Source: Bordetella parapertussis (GTDB lineage Bacteria > Pseudomonadota > Gammaproteobacteria > Burkholderiales > Burkholderiaceae_C). From it: 7,467 nt of DNA. The DNA lies in contig CAMDSU010000084.1 of assembly GCA_945907335.1 (NCBI GenBank), forward strand, positions 1 through 7,467, read 5' to 3'. A program made the position numbers and the translations under genes. Below are positions 1 through 7,467 of the stretch, one piece after another. The notes under the pieces were generated by a model. It searched no databases. It saw only the letters and a list, made by a program, of their open reading frames with translations, and had not been told where the DNA came from. The number at the start of each line of letters is the position of its first letter. The stretch's first letter is position 1.

Positions 1-1584
1 TGCGGCGATTTCTTCGCCGTATTTCGCATCCGGTACGCCAAAGACTTGCACGTCCAACACTTTGGGATGTTGCATCAACTGGTTTTCGATTTCACGCGGG
101 AACACGTTTTCTCCACCGCGAATCAACATGTCTTTGACGCGACCCACAATGTTGCAATAGCCTTGTGCATCGATGGTGGCCAAGTCGCCGGTGTGCATCC
201 ACCCCGCTTCGTCAATCGCCTCAGCGGTTTGCAGCGGGTCTTCCCAGTAGGAGCGCATCACCAAATAACCACGCACACACAATTCACCCGGCACGCCCAC
301 CGGCACCATTCGTCCGTGCGCATCAATCACCTTGGCTTGCACATGCGGTTGTATGCGACCGACCGTGGATACACGCCTTTCCACCGGGTCAGACACATGC
401 GATTGGAAAGACAGCGGCGAGGTTTCAGTCATGCCGTAGCCAATGGTGATTTGCTTCATGTTGAGCGTGCGCATCACCGCTTGCATGGTGTCAACAGGAC
501 AAGGTGCACCGGCCATGATGCCGGTACGCAATAAACTGAAATCCATGTTCGCCACACCCGGCTCGGCCAGCATGGAGACAAACATGGTGGGCACACCGTG
601 CAAGGCGGTGCAACGTTGTTTCAACACCGCTTTGAGTGTGGCGGCGGCATCAAAACCTTCACCCGGGAACACCATGGCCGCACCCGCTGCGGTGCAGGTC
701 AACACACCCAGCACCATGCCAAAACAATGGTAGAGCGGCACAGGTATGCACATGCGGTCGTCGTGCGTCAGCGCCATGGACTTGGCTGCAAAACGCGCGT
801 TATTGACGATATTGAAATGCGACAGCGTGGCGCCTTTGGGGTGGCCGGTAGTGCCACTGGTGAATTGGATGTTGATGGCGTCGTCCGGGTCGAGCGCGGC
901 TGATAAATCTTTCAAGCGGGCGTGTTGTGCAGGACCGGCCTGCTGCAAAAAATCTTTGAACCGCATGGCGCGCAAAGGCACTGCCTGCTTGGCGGCCTCA
1001 TGCGCAGGGACAGAAAGATCGTCAAGCAAGATGACATGCTTCAAATGCTCTAGCTTTAAAGAGGTCAAGTCACCGGCTTGCCCGGGTCTGTCAATTTCAG
1101 GCGCGAGTTGACGCAGGGTGTCTAGGTAATTGTTGGTCTTAAAGCCGCGCGCCATCACCAGCATGCGGCAACGCACTTTGTTCAAAGCGTATTCGAGTTC
1201 ACTGCTTTTGTAGGCGGGGTTGATGTTGACCAATACCGCACCAATGCGAGCCGTGGCGAACTGCGTCAACAACCATTCCAAACGGTTCGGTGACCAGATG
1301 CCGACACGGTTGCCGCTTCGTATGCCCATGGCCAGCAATGCGGCTGCCATGTTGTCAGCCTGTTGCTGCAAGTCGTACCAACTCAGGCGCTGGTTTTGCG
1401 CGACAAACACCGCCGCGTCCCGCGAACCATGTCGCGTCACCGCGCGGTCCAGCAGTTGCGGGATGGTCATGAAGTGCAATGAGGCATCGGTGGGGCCAGC
1501 CACAAACGACAACGAACCCGGCGGGCTCAGCCTGTGATCCGATCCACCTTTGACCCAATCTGACAGAAATGGATTGTGAGACAC
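1..1584 (-). CDS. AMP-forming acyl-CoA synthetase (ANL superfamily), C-terminus cut by window edge
   Basis: This cytoplasmic enzyme should adenylate a carboxylic acid with ATP and transfer the acyl group to CoA. I translated 528 in-frame residues without a stop, running off the left edge. The ATP-binding P-loop [10 protein letters not shown] is at residues 242-251, YGMTETSP at 383-390, GWMHTGDL with the ribose-binding Asp467 at 461-468, and the hinge region [20 protein letters not shown] at 481-500. The C-terminal catalytic-lysine motif is not reached; relatives of about 550-570 residues suggest roughly 30-45 residues are missing. An in-frame TAA at 1594-1596 leaves GTG 1582-1584 as the best start, because the N-terminal FVAGPTD segment typical of this family lies upstream of the first ATG. 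It follows the amidase by 39 bp, so a plausible substrate is the acid released from the amide. The acyl specificity cannot be read from the sequence. Confidence 0.93.
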   Translation of the reverse strand, partial: MSHNPFLSDWVKGGSDHRLSPPGSLSFVAGPTDASLHFMTIPQLLDRAVTRHGSRDAAVFVAQNQRLSWYDLQQQADNMAAALLAMGIRSGNRVGIWSPNRLEWLLTQFATARIGAVLVNINPAYKSSELEYALNKVRCRMLVMARGFKTNNYLDTLRQLAPEIDRPGQAGDLTSLKLEHLKHVILLDDLSVPAHEAAKQAVPLRAMRFKDFLQQAGPAQHARLKDLSAALDPDDAINIQFTSGTTGHPKGATLSHFNIVNNARFAAKSMALTHDDRMCIPVPLYHCFGMVLGVLTCTAAGAAMVFPGEGFDAAATLKAVLKQRCTALHGVPTMFVSMLAEPGVANMDFSLLRTGIMAGAPCPVDTMQAVMRTLNMKQITIGYGMTETSPLSFQSHVSDPVERRVSTVGRIQPHVQAKVIDAHGRMVPVGVPGELCVRGYLVMRSYWEDPLQTAEAIDEAGWMHTGDLATIDAQGYCNIVGRVKDMLIRGGENVFPREIENQLMQHPKVLDVQVFGVPDAKYGEEIAA

Positions 1585-1589
1585 GTTAG

Positions 1590-1599
1590 CCTGTTACCT
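1590..1599 (-). promoter_or_regulatory. Ribosome binding site candidate for the acyl-CoA synthetase GTG start
   Basis: On the minus strand the bases before GTG read AGGTAACAGG then CTAAC. The AGG nearest the start ends five bases before GTG, which is a normal spacing. This helps choose the GTG at 1582-1584, since no upstream ATG exists after the in-frame TAA. The match to a full Shine-Dalgarno sequence is only partial. Confidence 0.45.
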
Positions 1600-1623
1600 G
1601 CTGTCTGAATACTGCGCTGCAGT

Positions 1624-4128
1624 TTAAAAATTGTGCCAGTCACCGGCTTGCTCAAATGCATGGGCTGCGCGGTAAATGGTGGATTCGTCCCAATGCTTGG
1701 CGACCAGTTGCATGCCGATCGGCAAACCGTTGGACATGCCGCATGGGACGCTCATGGCGGGATGACCGGAGACATCCATCGGACAGGTGTTGCCCAGCAT
1801 TTCCAAGGCACGCTGCACATAGAGTTTGAGTGAGGCATTCGCCGGTGGCAGCGGCGTGGCTTTCATGGGCAGCGTGGGCAACAACAACAAGTCATAACGC
1901 GACAACGCATCGTCGTAAGCCTTGGCCAACACACGGCTCAGGTTTTGCGCCTTGGCATAAAAGTGGCCACGGTAATTTTTGATGAAGTACTCGCCCGCCA
2001 TCATCGAAACTTTGAGCGATGGCGACAATTCATCAGCCCGCGAACGCCAAGCAGAATGGGCATCCAGCAAACTGGTGGTGTACAAACCCTTCCAGTTGAA
2101 TCCCATGCCATTGCCGTTCATCATTTGCGCCTGCAAACCTTCGACCGCAATCGCCGTCCAAATGGCCGGGCCGTCCATGTGCATAGGCACGGACACATCT
2201 TCCACAATCGCACCCATGGAACGCAAACGGTCAGCGGCCTGACGCACCTTGTGGTCCACATCGGGTTCGCTGTCGGCGCGGTTAAAGCCTTCAAGCAACA
2301 CGCCAATGCGCAAACCGGAAACGCCGCGTCCCAATGCTGCGGTGTATCTGTCCACGCGCGGGCTGTATTGGCGTGGGTCTAAGCCGTCGGCACCCGCAAT
2401 CACCTCGAGCAACAAGGCGTTGTCCGCCACATTGGCGGTCATGGGCCCCGCATGGTCAATCGTTGCTTCGATGGGCATCACACCGGTGTATGGCACCAGA
2501 CCATGGGTAGGTTTCATACCGTAAATACCGCACCATGAAGCAGGCATGCGGATAGAGCCGCCTTGGTCGCCACCAATGGCCAAATCGAGTTCACCCGCGC
2601 CCACCAAAGCGGCGGAGCCCGATGAAGAGCCGCCTGCAGAATAGCCGTAGCGGTAAGGGTTGTGCACCGGACCTGCGGCATTGGTGTGACTGCCGCCGGA
2701 CAAGCAGAAATATTCGCAATGCGCTTTGCCGGCGATGGTGCCACCGGCATCCAAAATGCGTGTGACCAAAGTGGCGTCAACATCGGGCACATAACCTTCC
2801 AAGGAAGAAGCGCCGTTCATCATGGGTACACCTGCCAGACAGACGTTGTCTTTGAGCACCACACGTTTGCCGCTTAACGGGCCGTGGGCAGCGCCACGCA
2901 CTTCGCTCTTGACGGCCCAAGCATTCAGCGGGTTGTCTGCCGCACTGGGTTTGATGCCGGGGGTGCGCGGATAGCGAACCGGTGGCAAGTTATCTGGCAA
3001 CTGCGTGAGCCTGTCGTAAGACTGGAACGTGCCCTCCATGATCTCAAGGTATTCGGCCACTTCACGTGTAGACATGTTCATGTGCAGTGATTCGACGATG
3101 GCGTGCATCTGATCGACAGTAGGACGTTTGACAGTAGACATGATTCCCCCGAGGCCGGTGGCCTTAGATTCGATGGCGGTTGAATGCGACCGCTTGTTGG
3201 TAGAAGAAGATTTGACCGATGGACGACTGTCCGCACGCCCGTGTTCTGCATTGGCGTGGATGGTGGAAGGTGCAGGTGGTGTGTGATGAGATGAATGCGA
3301 TGCAGTCGGCTGGTTGTGCGCGCTTGCAGGCTTGGAGGCGTGTGAGTGCGGGCTGTGTGTCATGCGCGCAGAGCCCATACCCAGCAATTCACTCAAACCA
3401 CCGCCACTCAATTGACTGGCATGCAATTCTTTGATGATGGTGCCGCGCTCAAATACCACCACGCGGTGCGCGACATCGAGCACCAAGTCCAAATTTTGTT
3501 CGACGATGATCAAGGCCAAACCGAATTCATCCCGCAGGCGAGCCAACGTAGCGCCAATCTCTTGCACGATAGAAGGTTGTATGCCCTCGCTGGGTTCGTC
3601 CAGCAACAACAACCAAGGCTTGGGAATCAGTGCGCGTGCCAAGGCCAAAATTTGTTGCTCGCCGCCGGACAAGGAGCCGCCCTTGCGATCCAGCAACACA
3701 CGCAAACGCGGGAACTGATCGACCACACGCTCGACCGACTGTTCTTCGGTTTCGCCTATGTCTTCGCGCCAGGCCATGCGCAAGTTTTCCAAAGCAGTGA
3801 GGCCCGGCAAAATGCCACGACCTTGAGGCACATAACCGATGCCCATTTGCGAGCGTTGGTGAGCGGCAGAACCAGTGGCATCTGTGCCGTCGAGTTCAAT
3901 GCGCCCGCCTATGGAGGGCATCAAGCCCATGATGACTTTGAGCAAGGTGGTTTTGCCCATGCCGTTGTGGCCGACGATACCCACAGCCTCGCCTTCATGG
4001 ATTTGCAAATTCACACCATGCAGTACGGGTACGCGGCCATAACCGGCGCGCAAATCGGCCACTTGAAGAACGACATCAGCGCGTTCAAAACTGTCGGCCA
4101 TAGGATTGTGTGACTCAGCCATGCTCAT
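1624..4128 (-). CDS. Fusion protein: LivF/UrtE-type ABC transporter ATPase joined to an amidase-signature amidase
   Basis: This 834-residue ORF has two complete catalytic parts. Residues 1-256 are a LivF/UrtE-type ATPase: Walker [10 protein letters not shown] (53-61, Lys59), Q-loop Gln102, signature LSGGEQQ (153-159), Walker B LLLLDEP (Asp177, Glu178) and the LivF-typical VEQN (209-212) where other ABC proteins have the switch His. Residues 257-329 are a low-complexity linker. Residues 330-834 (505 residues) are an amidase-signature enzyme resembling the Rhodococcus amidases linked to nitrile hydratase, with LKDNV Lys426, GGSSSGS Ser501 and GGDQGGSIR Ser525 as the Lys-Ser-Ser triad. Counted from Met330 these are 97, 172 and 196, one off the rhodococcal numbering I recall (96, 171, 195). 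The start ATG overlaps the preceding ATPase stop as ATGA. I infer amide hydrolysis tethered to the cytoplasmic face of the importer. Separate products from an internal start remain possible. Confidence 0.9.
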   Translation of the reverse strand: MSMAESHNPMADSFERADVVLQVADLRAGYGRVPVLHGVNLQIHEGEAVGIVGHNGMGKTTLLKVIMGLMPSIGGRIELDGTDATGSAAHQRSQMGIGYVPQGRGILPGLTALENLRMAWREDIGETEEQSVERVVDQFPRLRVLLDRKGGSLSGGEQQILALARALIPKPWLLLLDEPSEGIQPSIVQEIGATLARLRDEFGLALIIVEQNLDLVLDVAHRVVVFERGTIIKELHASQLSGGGLSELLGMGSARMTHSPHSHASKPASAHNQPTASHSSHHTPPAPSTIHANAEHGRADSRPSVKSSSTNKRSHSTAIESKATGLGGIMSTVKRPTVDQMHAIVESLHMNMSTREVAEYLEIMEGTFQSYDRLTQLPDNLPPVRYPRTPGIKPSAADNPLNAWAVKSEVRGAAHGPLSGKRVVLKDNVCLAGVPMMNGASSLEGYVPDVDATLVTRILDAGGTIAGKAHCEYFCLSGGSHTNAAGPVHNPYRYGYSAGGSSSGSAALVGAGELDLAIGGDQGGSIRMPASWCGIYGMKPTHGLVPYTGVMPIEATIDHAGPMTANVADNALLLEVIAGADGLDPRQYSPRVDRYTAALGRGVSGLRIGVLLEGFNRADSEPDVDHKVRQAADRLRSMGAIVEDVSVPMHMDGPAIWTAIAVEGLQAQMMNGNGMGFNWKGLYTTSLLDAHSAWRSRADELSPSLKVSMMAGEYFIKNYRGHFYAKAQNLSRVLAKAYDDALSRYDLLLLPTLPMKATPLPPANASLKLYVQRALEMLGNTCPMDVSGHPAMSVPCGMSNGLPIGMQLVAKHWDESTIYRAAHAFEQAGDWHNF
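3139..3150 (-). promoter_or_regulatory. Candidate internal Shine-Dalgarno and ATG for separate amidase translation
   Basis: The minus strand reads GGGGG, then AATC, then ATG at 3139-3141. The ATG encodes Met330 of the fusion and sits exactly where a stand-alone amidase of this family would begin, giving a 505-residue product ending at 1624. The G run can pair with the 16S rRNA tail with one wobble pair, at a slightly short four-base spacing. In-frame the bases encode Gly-Gly-Ile-Met, so the site could also be only coding sequence. Confidence 0.45.
3142..3360 (-). other. Low-complexity His/Ser/Ala/Thr/Pro-rich interdomain linker
   Basis: This part of the fusion ORF encodes residues 257-329. 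Of 73 residues, 16 are Ser, 10 His, 10 Ala, 7 Thr and 7 Pro, while large hydrophobic residues are almost absent. Basic residues (7) outnumber acidic ones (3). It joins the end of the ATPase fold to the first Met of the amidase and contains no stop. The composition is that of a flexible disordered tether; the clustered histidines might bind metal, but no defined motif is seen. Confidence 0.75.
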
Positions 4129-4850
4129 TTCGCCCGGTTACCTATGTAGACCTCACGCACCTTTGCGTTGTTCATTACCGCATCGGTGGCACCTTCCATC
4201 AGCACAGCGCCTTGGTGCAACACCGTGACTGTGCCGCCCAACATGCGAACGAAATTCATGTCATGGTCAACCACCACTACTGCGGCTTGTTGGTTGATGC
4301 CATGGATCAATTCAACCAATCGATCAGCCTCTGCGCCGGTGATGCCAGCAGCAGGTTCGTCCAGCAACACCAGTTTGGGGCGCTGACACAGCACCAAACC
4401 GATCTCGACAATTTGACGCTGACCGTGCCCGAGCTCGCCCACCATGCGACGCACGTGCGTTTGCAATCCCAGTTCGGCAATGACCCGATCAACCTCGGGC
4501 GATGCGCCTTTTTTGCCATGGATTCGCCTGGCCGACAACCACAGGTTTTCCCACACGGTCAAACCATTCATCACCGAGGGCACTTGGGTTTTGATGCCGA
4601 CACCGAGTTGCACAATTTCATGCGGACGCCAGCCGGTGACATCGTGGCCGCGAATGAACACACGTCCATTGCTGTGGTGGATCTGGTGCAAACCTGTCAT
4701 GCATTTGAACAAGGTGCTTTTGCCAGCGCCGTTGGGGCCGATCAGGCAACGCAGTTCGCGCTCGCGCAAATTGAAATTCACATTATTGACAGCCAATACG
4801 CCACCAAAGCGCATGGACAAGTCGCGGGTTTCAACAATCATTTCGCTCAT
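4125..4850 (-). CDS. ABC transporter ATP-binding protein, LivG/UrtD family
   Basis: This 241-residue cytoplasmic ATPase should pair with the LivF-type domain of the next gene to power the importer. Walker A is GPNGAGKST (38-46, Lys44), the Q-loop Gln is 89, the signature is LGHGQRQ (140-146), Walker B is LVLLDEP (160-166, Asp164 and Glu165), and the switch His is 196 in [11 protein letters not shown]. The [14 protein letters not shown] segment, the HGQ-type signature and the closing [14 protein letters not shown] resemble UrtD of urea transporters more than LivG of branched-chain amino acid transporters. The symbol is left blank because urea and short-chain amide transporters share these features. 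The start overlaps the upstream permease stop by ATGA (4847-4850) and the stop overlaps the fusion start by ATGA (4125-4128), which implies translational coupling. Confidence 0.93.
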   Translation of the reverse strand: MSEMIVETRDLSMRFGGVLAVNNVNFNLRERELRCLIGPNGAGKSTLFKCMTGLHQIHHSNGRVFIRGHDVTGWRPHEIVQLGVGIKTQVPSVMNGLTVWENLWLSARRIHGKKGASPEVDRVIAELGLQTHVRRMVGELGHGQRQIVEIGLVLCQRPKLVLLDEPAAGITGAEADRLVELIHGINQQAAVVVVDHDMNFVRMLGGTVTVLHQGAVLMEGATDAVMNNAKVREVYIGNRAK

Positions 4851-5941
4851 GATCGACGCCCTGTTTTGTCGTGCTCTTTTGCGCCATGTTGCTGCTTGCG
4901 TTCACCGCCGCGACGGCGCATGCTGTTGGAATGGGCGCGGTTCACACTGCGTTGCCCATGTTGTTTGCGCCATCCCATCAAGGTCGGCAGCAAGCCCTTG
5001 GGCAATAACAACACCACCAACACCAAAATAGCGCCGATGACCAGGGAGTTGTCAATAAAGGTTTGGCCACCGAGCAAAAGTTTCATGGTGCCCAACAACA
5101 CAGCGCCGATGATCGGTCCCATCAAAGTACCCAAGCCGCCCGCAATCACCCAAATGATGACTTCTACGGATTGGCCCAAACCAAACAGGGCCGGCGTGAC
5201 AATTTCTGCCCAACTGGCAAACAAACACCCAGCCATGCCAGCCATGGCAGCTGACAGCGAAAAAATAGCGGTTTTATAGGCGGGAGCGTTGTAACCCAGT
5301 AACTCGATACGCGCTTCGTTTTCGCGAATGCCCAGTAAGACTCGGCCAAAAGCGCTAGACAACACCCATCGCGACACCAAATAACACACCACCAAACAAC
5401 ACAAGACCACGTAATAAAGCGCTGTGCCAAAGATGGGTGTAGATGGGTCCCCCGGAACGTTCAAGATCGGGAAAGCAGGTATGCCGTTGAAACCGCCCAA
5501 CCGAGCGCTGCCGATGCTGTAAGCGTCTCCAGCGGTAGCCCCCATGAATTTGGCCAAGATCAGCGAAAACACCAAGGTAATGACGCCCATGTAGACATCG
5601 CTGATGCGTCCGTAAAACATCATGGCGCCGATGAGTGCCGCAACAAATGCGGGCAACACAATGGCGAATATCCAAGCGGCTGTACTTTCGCCTAAGTTCA
5701 TGGACGTGATGGCATAGGTGTATGCGCCCAGACCGAAATAAGCCGCATGGCCAAAACTCAAAATACCTGCATAGCCCCACATCAAACCAAGGGACAACGC
5801 AAACAATGCCCAGATGCCCAATAGCGTGGGGGTATTGGTATCAAACACCGCCGGCAACAGCAGCAGCAAAATGAAAATAGCAATGATCCAGCCCCAGTGG
5901 GTGCGCCCGGCACTGGTGAAATTGGCAGCGTCCCCGATCAT
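4847..5941 (-). CDS. ABC transporter permease, LivM/UrtC family, with basic C-terminal tail
   Basis: This 364-residue inner-membrane protein forms one half of the translocation channel. Hydrophobic segments occur near residues 17-33, 39-57, 60-78, 89-110, 116-130, 173-193, 223-243, 257-283 and 295-313. The family motif SFGHAAYFGLGAY is at 62-74, and the cytoplasmic loop that contacts the ATPases is GRVLLGIRENEARIELLGYN at 199-218. After the usual family ending around LPKGLLPTLMGW (313-324) there are 40 further residues rich in Arg, Lys, His and Gln, probably cytoplasmic. The gene overlaps both neighbours by ATGA, with the start at 5939-5941 inside the end of the LivH-type gene. The substrate is inferred from context to be an amide or urea-like compound. 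Confidence 0.92.
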   Translation of the reverse strand: MIGDAANFTSAGRTHWGWIIAIFILLLLLPAVFDTNTPTLLGIWALFALSLGLMWGYAGILSFGHAAYFGLGAYTYAITSMNLGESTAAWIFAIVLPAFVAALIGAMMFYGRISDVYMGVITLVFSLILAKFMGATAGDAYSIGSARLGGFNGIPAFPILNVPGDPSTPIFGTALYYVVLCCLVVCYLVSRWVLSSAFGRVLLGIRENEARIELLGYNAPAYKTAIFSLSAAMAGMAGCLFASWAEIVTPALFGLGQSVEVIIWVIAGGLGTLMGPIIGAVLLGTMKLLLGGQTFIDNSLVIGAILVLVVLLLPKGLLPTLMGWRKQHGQRSVNRAHSNSMRRRGGERKQQHGAKEHDKTGRRS

Positions 5942-6804
5942 GGCGCGTTACGGAAAAAGCGACCCGTGATGCCTTGGGGCATGAGGCGCAACAATACAAC
6001 GGCAAATGCCAACATGATGATTTCGCCAATCACTGGTGTCGAACCAAATGACACGACCTGATTGATGGTGCCAAAAATCACCGAACTGGAAAGTGTGCCG
6101 GTGATCACAGCTGCACCACCCGTGATGACGGTGATAAATGCCTTGGCGATGTATGCACCACCTGACGAGGGAAGCAAGCCCGTCAAAGGTGCCAACACGC
6201 CGCCTGCCAAGCCAGACAAAGCGGCACCCACAGTGAATGTCCACATGTACACACGCTTGGGGTCATAGCCTAAAGAGGATGCCACATCGGCACTTTGCAT
6301 GGCGCCGCGCGCCACCAAACCGAGACGGGTGAAACGCATCACCAGCCACATACACAAAATCAACAAGGTGGCGATACCAATGATGAACAAGTTGTAGCCG
6401 CCCATTTGAAATTCACCTAACTCGTAGCCAGGAATAGGTGCCGGCACACTGACGGCCGTATTGCCGAAAATAAATGTCACGATGCCAACCATCAACAACG
6501 ACAAGCCCCACGTGGCCAGCATGGTGTCGATCATGCGGCCGTAGAGTTGCCTCACAACAAGTCGCTCGACCAGCAAGCCCAGAATTCCCACCACCAAGGG
6601 TGAAACCACCAACATGGCAAAGTAAACATTGACACCGGCTTTGGCGCAGGCAATCGTGGTGTACCCGCCGATCATGACGAATTCCCCGTGCGCCAGGTTG
6701 ATCACCCGCATCATGCCGAATACGACCGCGAGTCCGGCGCTTGTCAGCGCCAAAAAAGCAATCATGTAAATGATTTCTAAAAATACAACTGCGGCGTAAT
6801 CCAT
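5938..6804 (-). CDS. ABC transporter permease, LivH/UrtB family
   Basis: This 288-residue inner-membrane protein is the partner channel subunit of the LivM/UrtC-type permease. It is almost wholly hydrophobic, with the family motif INLAHGEFVMIGGY at residues 35-48 and the ATPase-contacting loop RLGLVARGAMQSADVASSLG at 160-179, and it ends soon after LMPQGITGRFF. The reading frame extends to an earlier ATG at 6838-6840, adding 12 polar residues, but that ATG lies in the loop of a strong RNA hairpin. ATG 6802-6804 is preceded by AGAGAG five bases upstream and begins directly with the first membrane segment, so I chose it. It lacks the long N-terminal extension of many UrtB proteins. Its stop overlaps the next start by ATGA (5938-5941). 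Confidence 0.92.
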   Translation of the reverse strand: MDYAAVVFLEIIYMIAFLALTSAGLAVVFGMMRVINLAHGEFVMIGGYTTIACAKAGVNVYFAMLVVSPLVVGILGLLVERLVVRQLYGRMIDTMLATWGLSLLMVGIVTFIFGNTAVSVPAPIPGYELGEFQMGGYNLFIIGIATLLILCMWLVMRFTRLGLVARGAMQSADVASSLGYDPKRVYMWTFTVGAALSGLAGGVLAPLTGLLPSSGGAYIAKAFITVITGGAAVITGTLSSSVIFGTINQVVSFGSTPVIGEIIMLAFAVVLLRLMPQGITGRFFRNAP

Positions 6805-6809
6805 CTCAA

Positions 6810-6815
6810 CTCTCT
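6810..6815 (-). promoter_or_regulatory. Ribosome binding site candidate for the LivH/UrtB-type permease
   Basis: On the minus strand AGAGAG is followed by TTGAG and ATG 6802-6804. The spacing is normal though the match is weak. It lies outside the intergenic hairpin and therefore supports the shorter permease start. Confidence 0.4.
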
Positions 6816-6824
6816 GAAACGTGC

Positions 6825-6852
6825 GCGTCTCGACCCACATGGGCCGAGACGC
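6825..6852 (-). promoter_or_regulatory. Intergenic RNA hairpin between binding-protein gene and permease gene
   Basis: In the minus-strand transcript GCGTCTCGGCCC pairs with GGGTCGAGACGC, giving 12 continuous pairs including one G-U, closed by the four-base loop ATGT. It starts nine bases after the solute-binding protein stop. No run of U follows (the next bases are GCACGTTTCAG), so it is not a standard intrinsic terminator. Hairpins at this place in binding-protein transporter operons often protect the upstream mRNA end or dampen downstream expression, so that the binding protein is made in excess. That role is inferred here. Confidence 0.75.
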
Positions 6853-6861
6853 AATCCGACA

Positions 6862-7467
6862 TTAAATTTTTACTTCGTACTGCTTGTTGTCTTTAGGATT
6901 TTTTTGCAAATCACAGAATTGCAGCGTGTCTGAAGGTGGACGCGCTTTGAATTGCTGCTTGATGGTGAGTTTTTGGTTTTTTACTTCCATCACATTGATG
7001 TCCAAAATCGCATGGTGGGTTTTGGGGTCCAGTGTGACAGTGCCACCGGGGCCTTGGATGCTGATACCTGACTCAATGGCTGCCAGCATTTTTTCGCGAT
7101 CGAGTGAACCGGCTTTCTTGACGCAAGCTGCCCACAACATGATGCCTTGGTATTGCGACACGGCAATTTCATGCACCAGCTTGGTGTTACCAAAACGCTT
7201 GGCCCACTTGGCCAAAAAGTCTTTGTTGGCAGGGTTGGTATTTTCCTGGCTGTAGTTACCAGCGATCAAGATGCCATCGCCTTCAGCTGCAGAAAGCGCC
7301 AAATGCTCGTTGCCCACACCGAAGGTGGTTGAGCACAATGGAATCTTTTTGTTCATGCCAGACGCCGCCCATTGACGGAAGAAGGACATGTGCGCACCAC
7401 CGACCAATGCCGCCACCACAAACTTGGGTTTCTCTTGCTGGATTTTGGCAATAGTGGATCCGAAGTC
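6862..7467 (-). CDS. Periplasmic solute-binding protein of amide/urea-type ABC transporter (C-terminal part)
   Basis: The frame is open to the right edge and gives 201 residues, so the signal peptide and first lobe are outside the window. It begins DFGSTIAKIQQEKPKFVV, like the inter-lobe region of type I periplasmic binding proteins of the UrtA/FmdD/AmiC group. Further family-like segments are the NYSQENTNPANKDFLAKW region (in-window residues 71-88), the GPGGTVTLDPKTHHAI segment with its paired His, and the ending CDLQKNPKDNKQYEVKI. Internal start codons such as GTG 7417-7419 are not the real start, because the family fold continues upstream. It is the most promoter-proximal gene seen, 57 bp ahead of the permease start and separated by the hairpin. 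Urea, short amides or related solutes are the likely ligands, which cannot be decided from this fragment. Confidence 0.9.
   Translation of the reverse strand, partial: DFGSTIAKIQQEKPKFVVAALVGGAHMSFFRQWAASGMNKKIPLCSTTFGVGNEHLALSAAEGDGILIAGNYSQENTNPANKDFLAKWAKRFGNTKLVHEIAVSQYQGIMLWAACVKKAGSLDREKMLAAIESGISIQGPGGTVTLDPKTHHAILDINVMEVKNQKLTIKQQFKARPPSDTLQFCDLQKNPKDNKQYEVKI

Noticed and set aside
46..534. Plus-strand frame of 162 codons
   Set aside because: The minus strand encodes the C-terminal motifs of the acyl-CoA synthetase here; the plus-strand product is a His/Arg-rich shadow.
1611..1623. Small inverted repeat ACTGC-GCT-GCAGT after the fusion stop
   Set aside because: A five-pair stem with a three-base loop and no U run is too weak to call a terminator or operator.
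3346..4113. Plus-strand frame of 255 codons
   Set aside because: It is antisense to the ATPase domain of the fusion gene, with no recognisable motif and no convincing ribosome binding site. The minus-strand frame contains all ABC motifs.
4110..5279. Plus-strand frame of 389 codons, the longest on that strand
   Set aside because: It lies antisense across the UrtD-like ATPase and the end of the LivM-type permease, both clear family members with intact motifs. Its translation is rich in His, Gln, Cys and Pro with no recognisable domain, as expected for a mirror of GC-biased codons.
6838..6840. Earlier ATG giving a 300-residue LivH-type permease
   Set aside because: It sits in the loop of the strong hairpin, lacks a ribosome binding site and adds only 12 polar residues unlike the family N-terminus.
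6825..6852. Hairpin as a rho-independent terminator ending the binding-protein transcript
   Set aside because: The stem is strong, but no U run follows it on the minus strand, and a full stop would cut off the permease genes of the same transporter.
1..7467. CRISPR arrays, insertion sequences, tRNA genes or phage genes
   Set aside because: No repeated spacer pattern, transposase-like frame, tRNA-like fold or attachment-site duplication was seen; the window is filled by six metabolic and transport genes.

Overview
The window looks like part of a Gram-negative proteobacterial chromosome, most likely a betaproteobacterium of the order Burkholderiales. This rests on moderate GC content, codon use and general protein resemblance, and is an inference. 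It is almost fully coding. All six recognisable genes lie on the minus strand, so transcription runs from the right edge to the left, and they look like one operon. No gap exceeds 60 bases.

In transcription order: (1) the C-terminal part of a periplasmic solute-binding protein of the UrtA/FmdD/AmiC type (6862-7467, cut by the right edge); (2) a strong RNA hairpin in the 57-bp gap that follows (6825-6852); (3) a LivH/UrtB-type permease (5938-6804); (4) a LivM/UrtC-type permease with an extra basic tail (4847-5941); (5) an ATPase with UrtD-like motifs (4125-4850); (6) one 834-residue ORF that joins a LivF/UrtE-type ATPase, a 73-residue His/Ser/Ala/Thr/Pro-rich linker and a complete amidase-signature enzyme (1624-4128); (7) an AMP-forming acyl-CoA synthetase starting at GTG (1-1584, cut by the left edge). 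Genes 3 to 6 are joined by three consecutive ATGA stop/start overlaps.

Read together, the genes describe an import, hydrolyse and activate route. The binding protein and ABC transporter bring an amide or urea-like solute into the cytoplasm. The amidase splits an amide into a carboxylic acid and ammonia. The synthetase could turn the acid into a CoA thioester. The substrate is not proven by the sequence.

The most unusual element is the physical fusion of the transporter ATPase to the amidase. Both halves keep their key motifs. A G-rich Shine-Dalgarno-like stretch sits just before an in-frame ATG at the amidase boundary, so the locus may make both a tethered and a free amidase.
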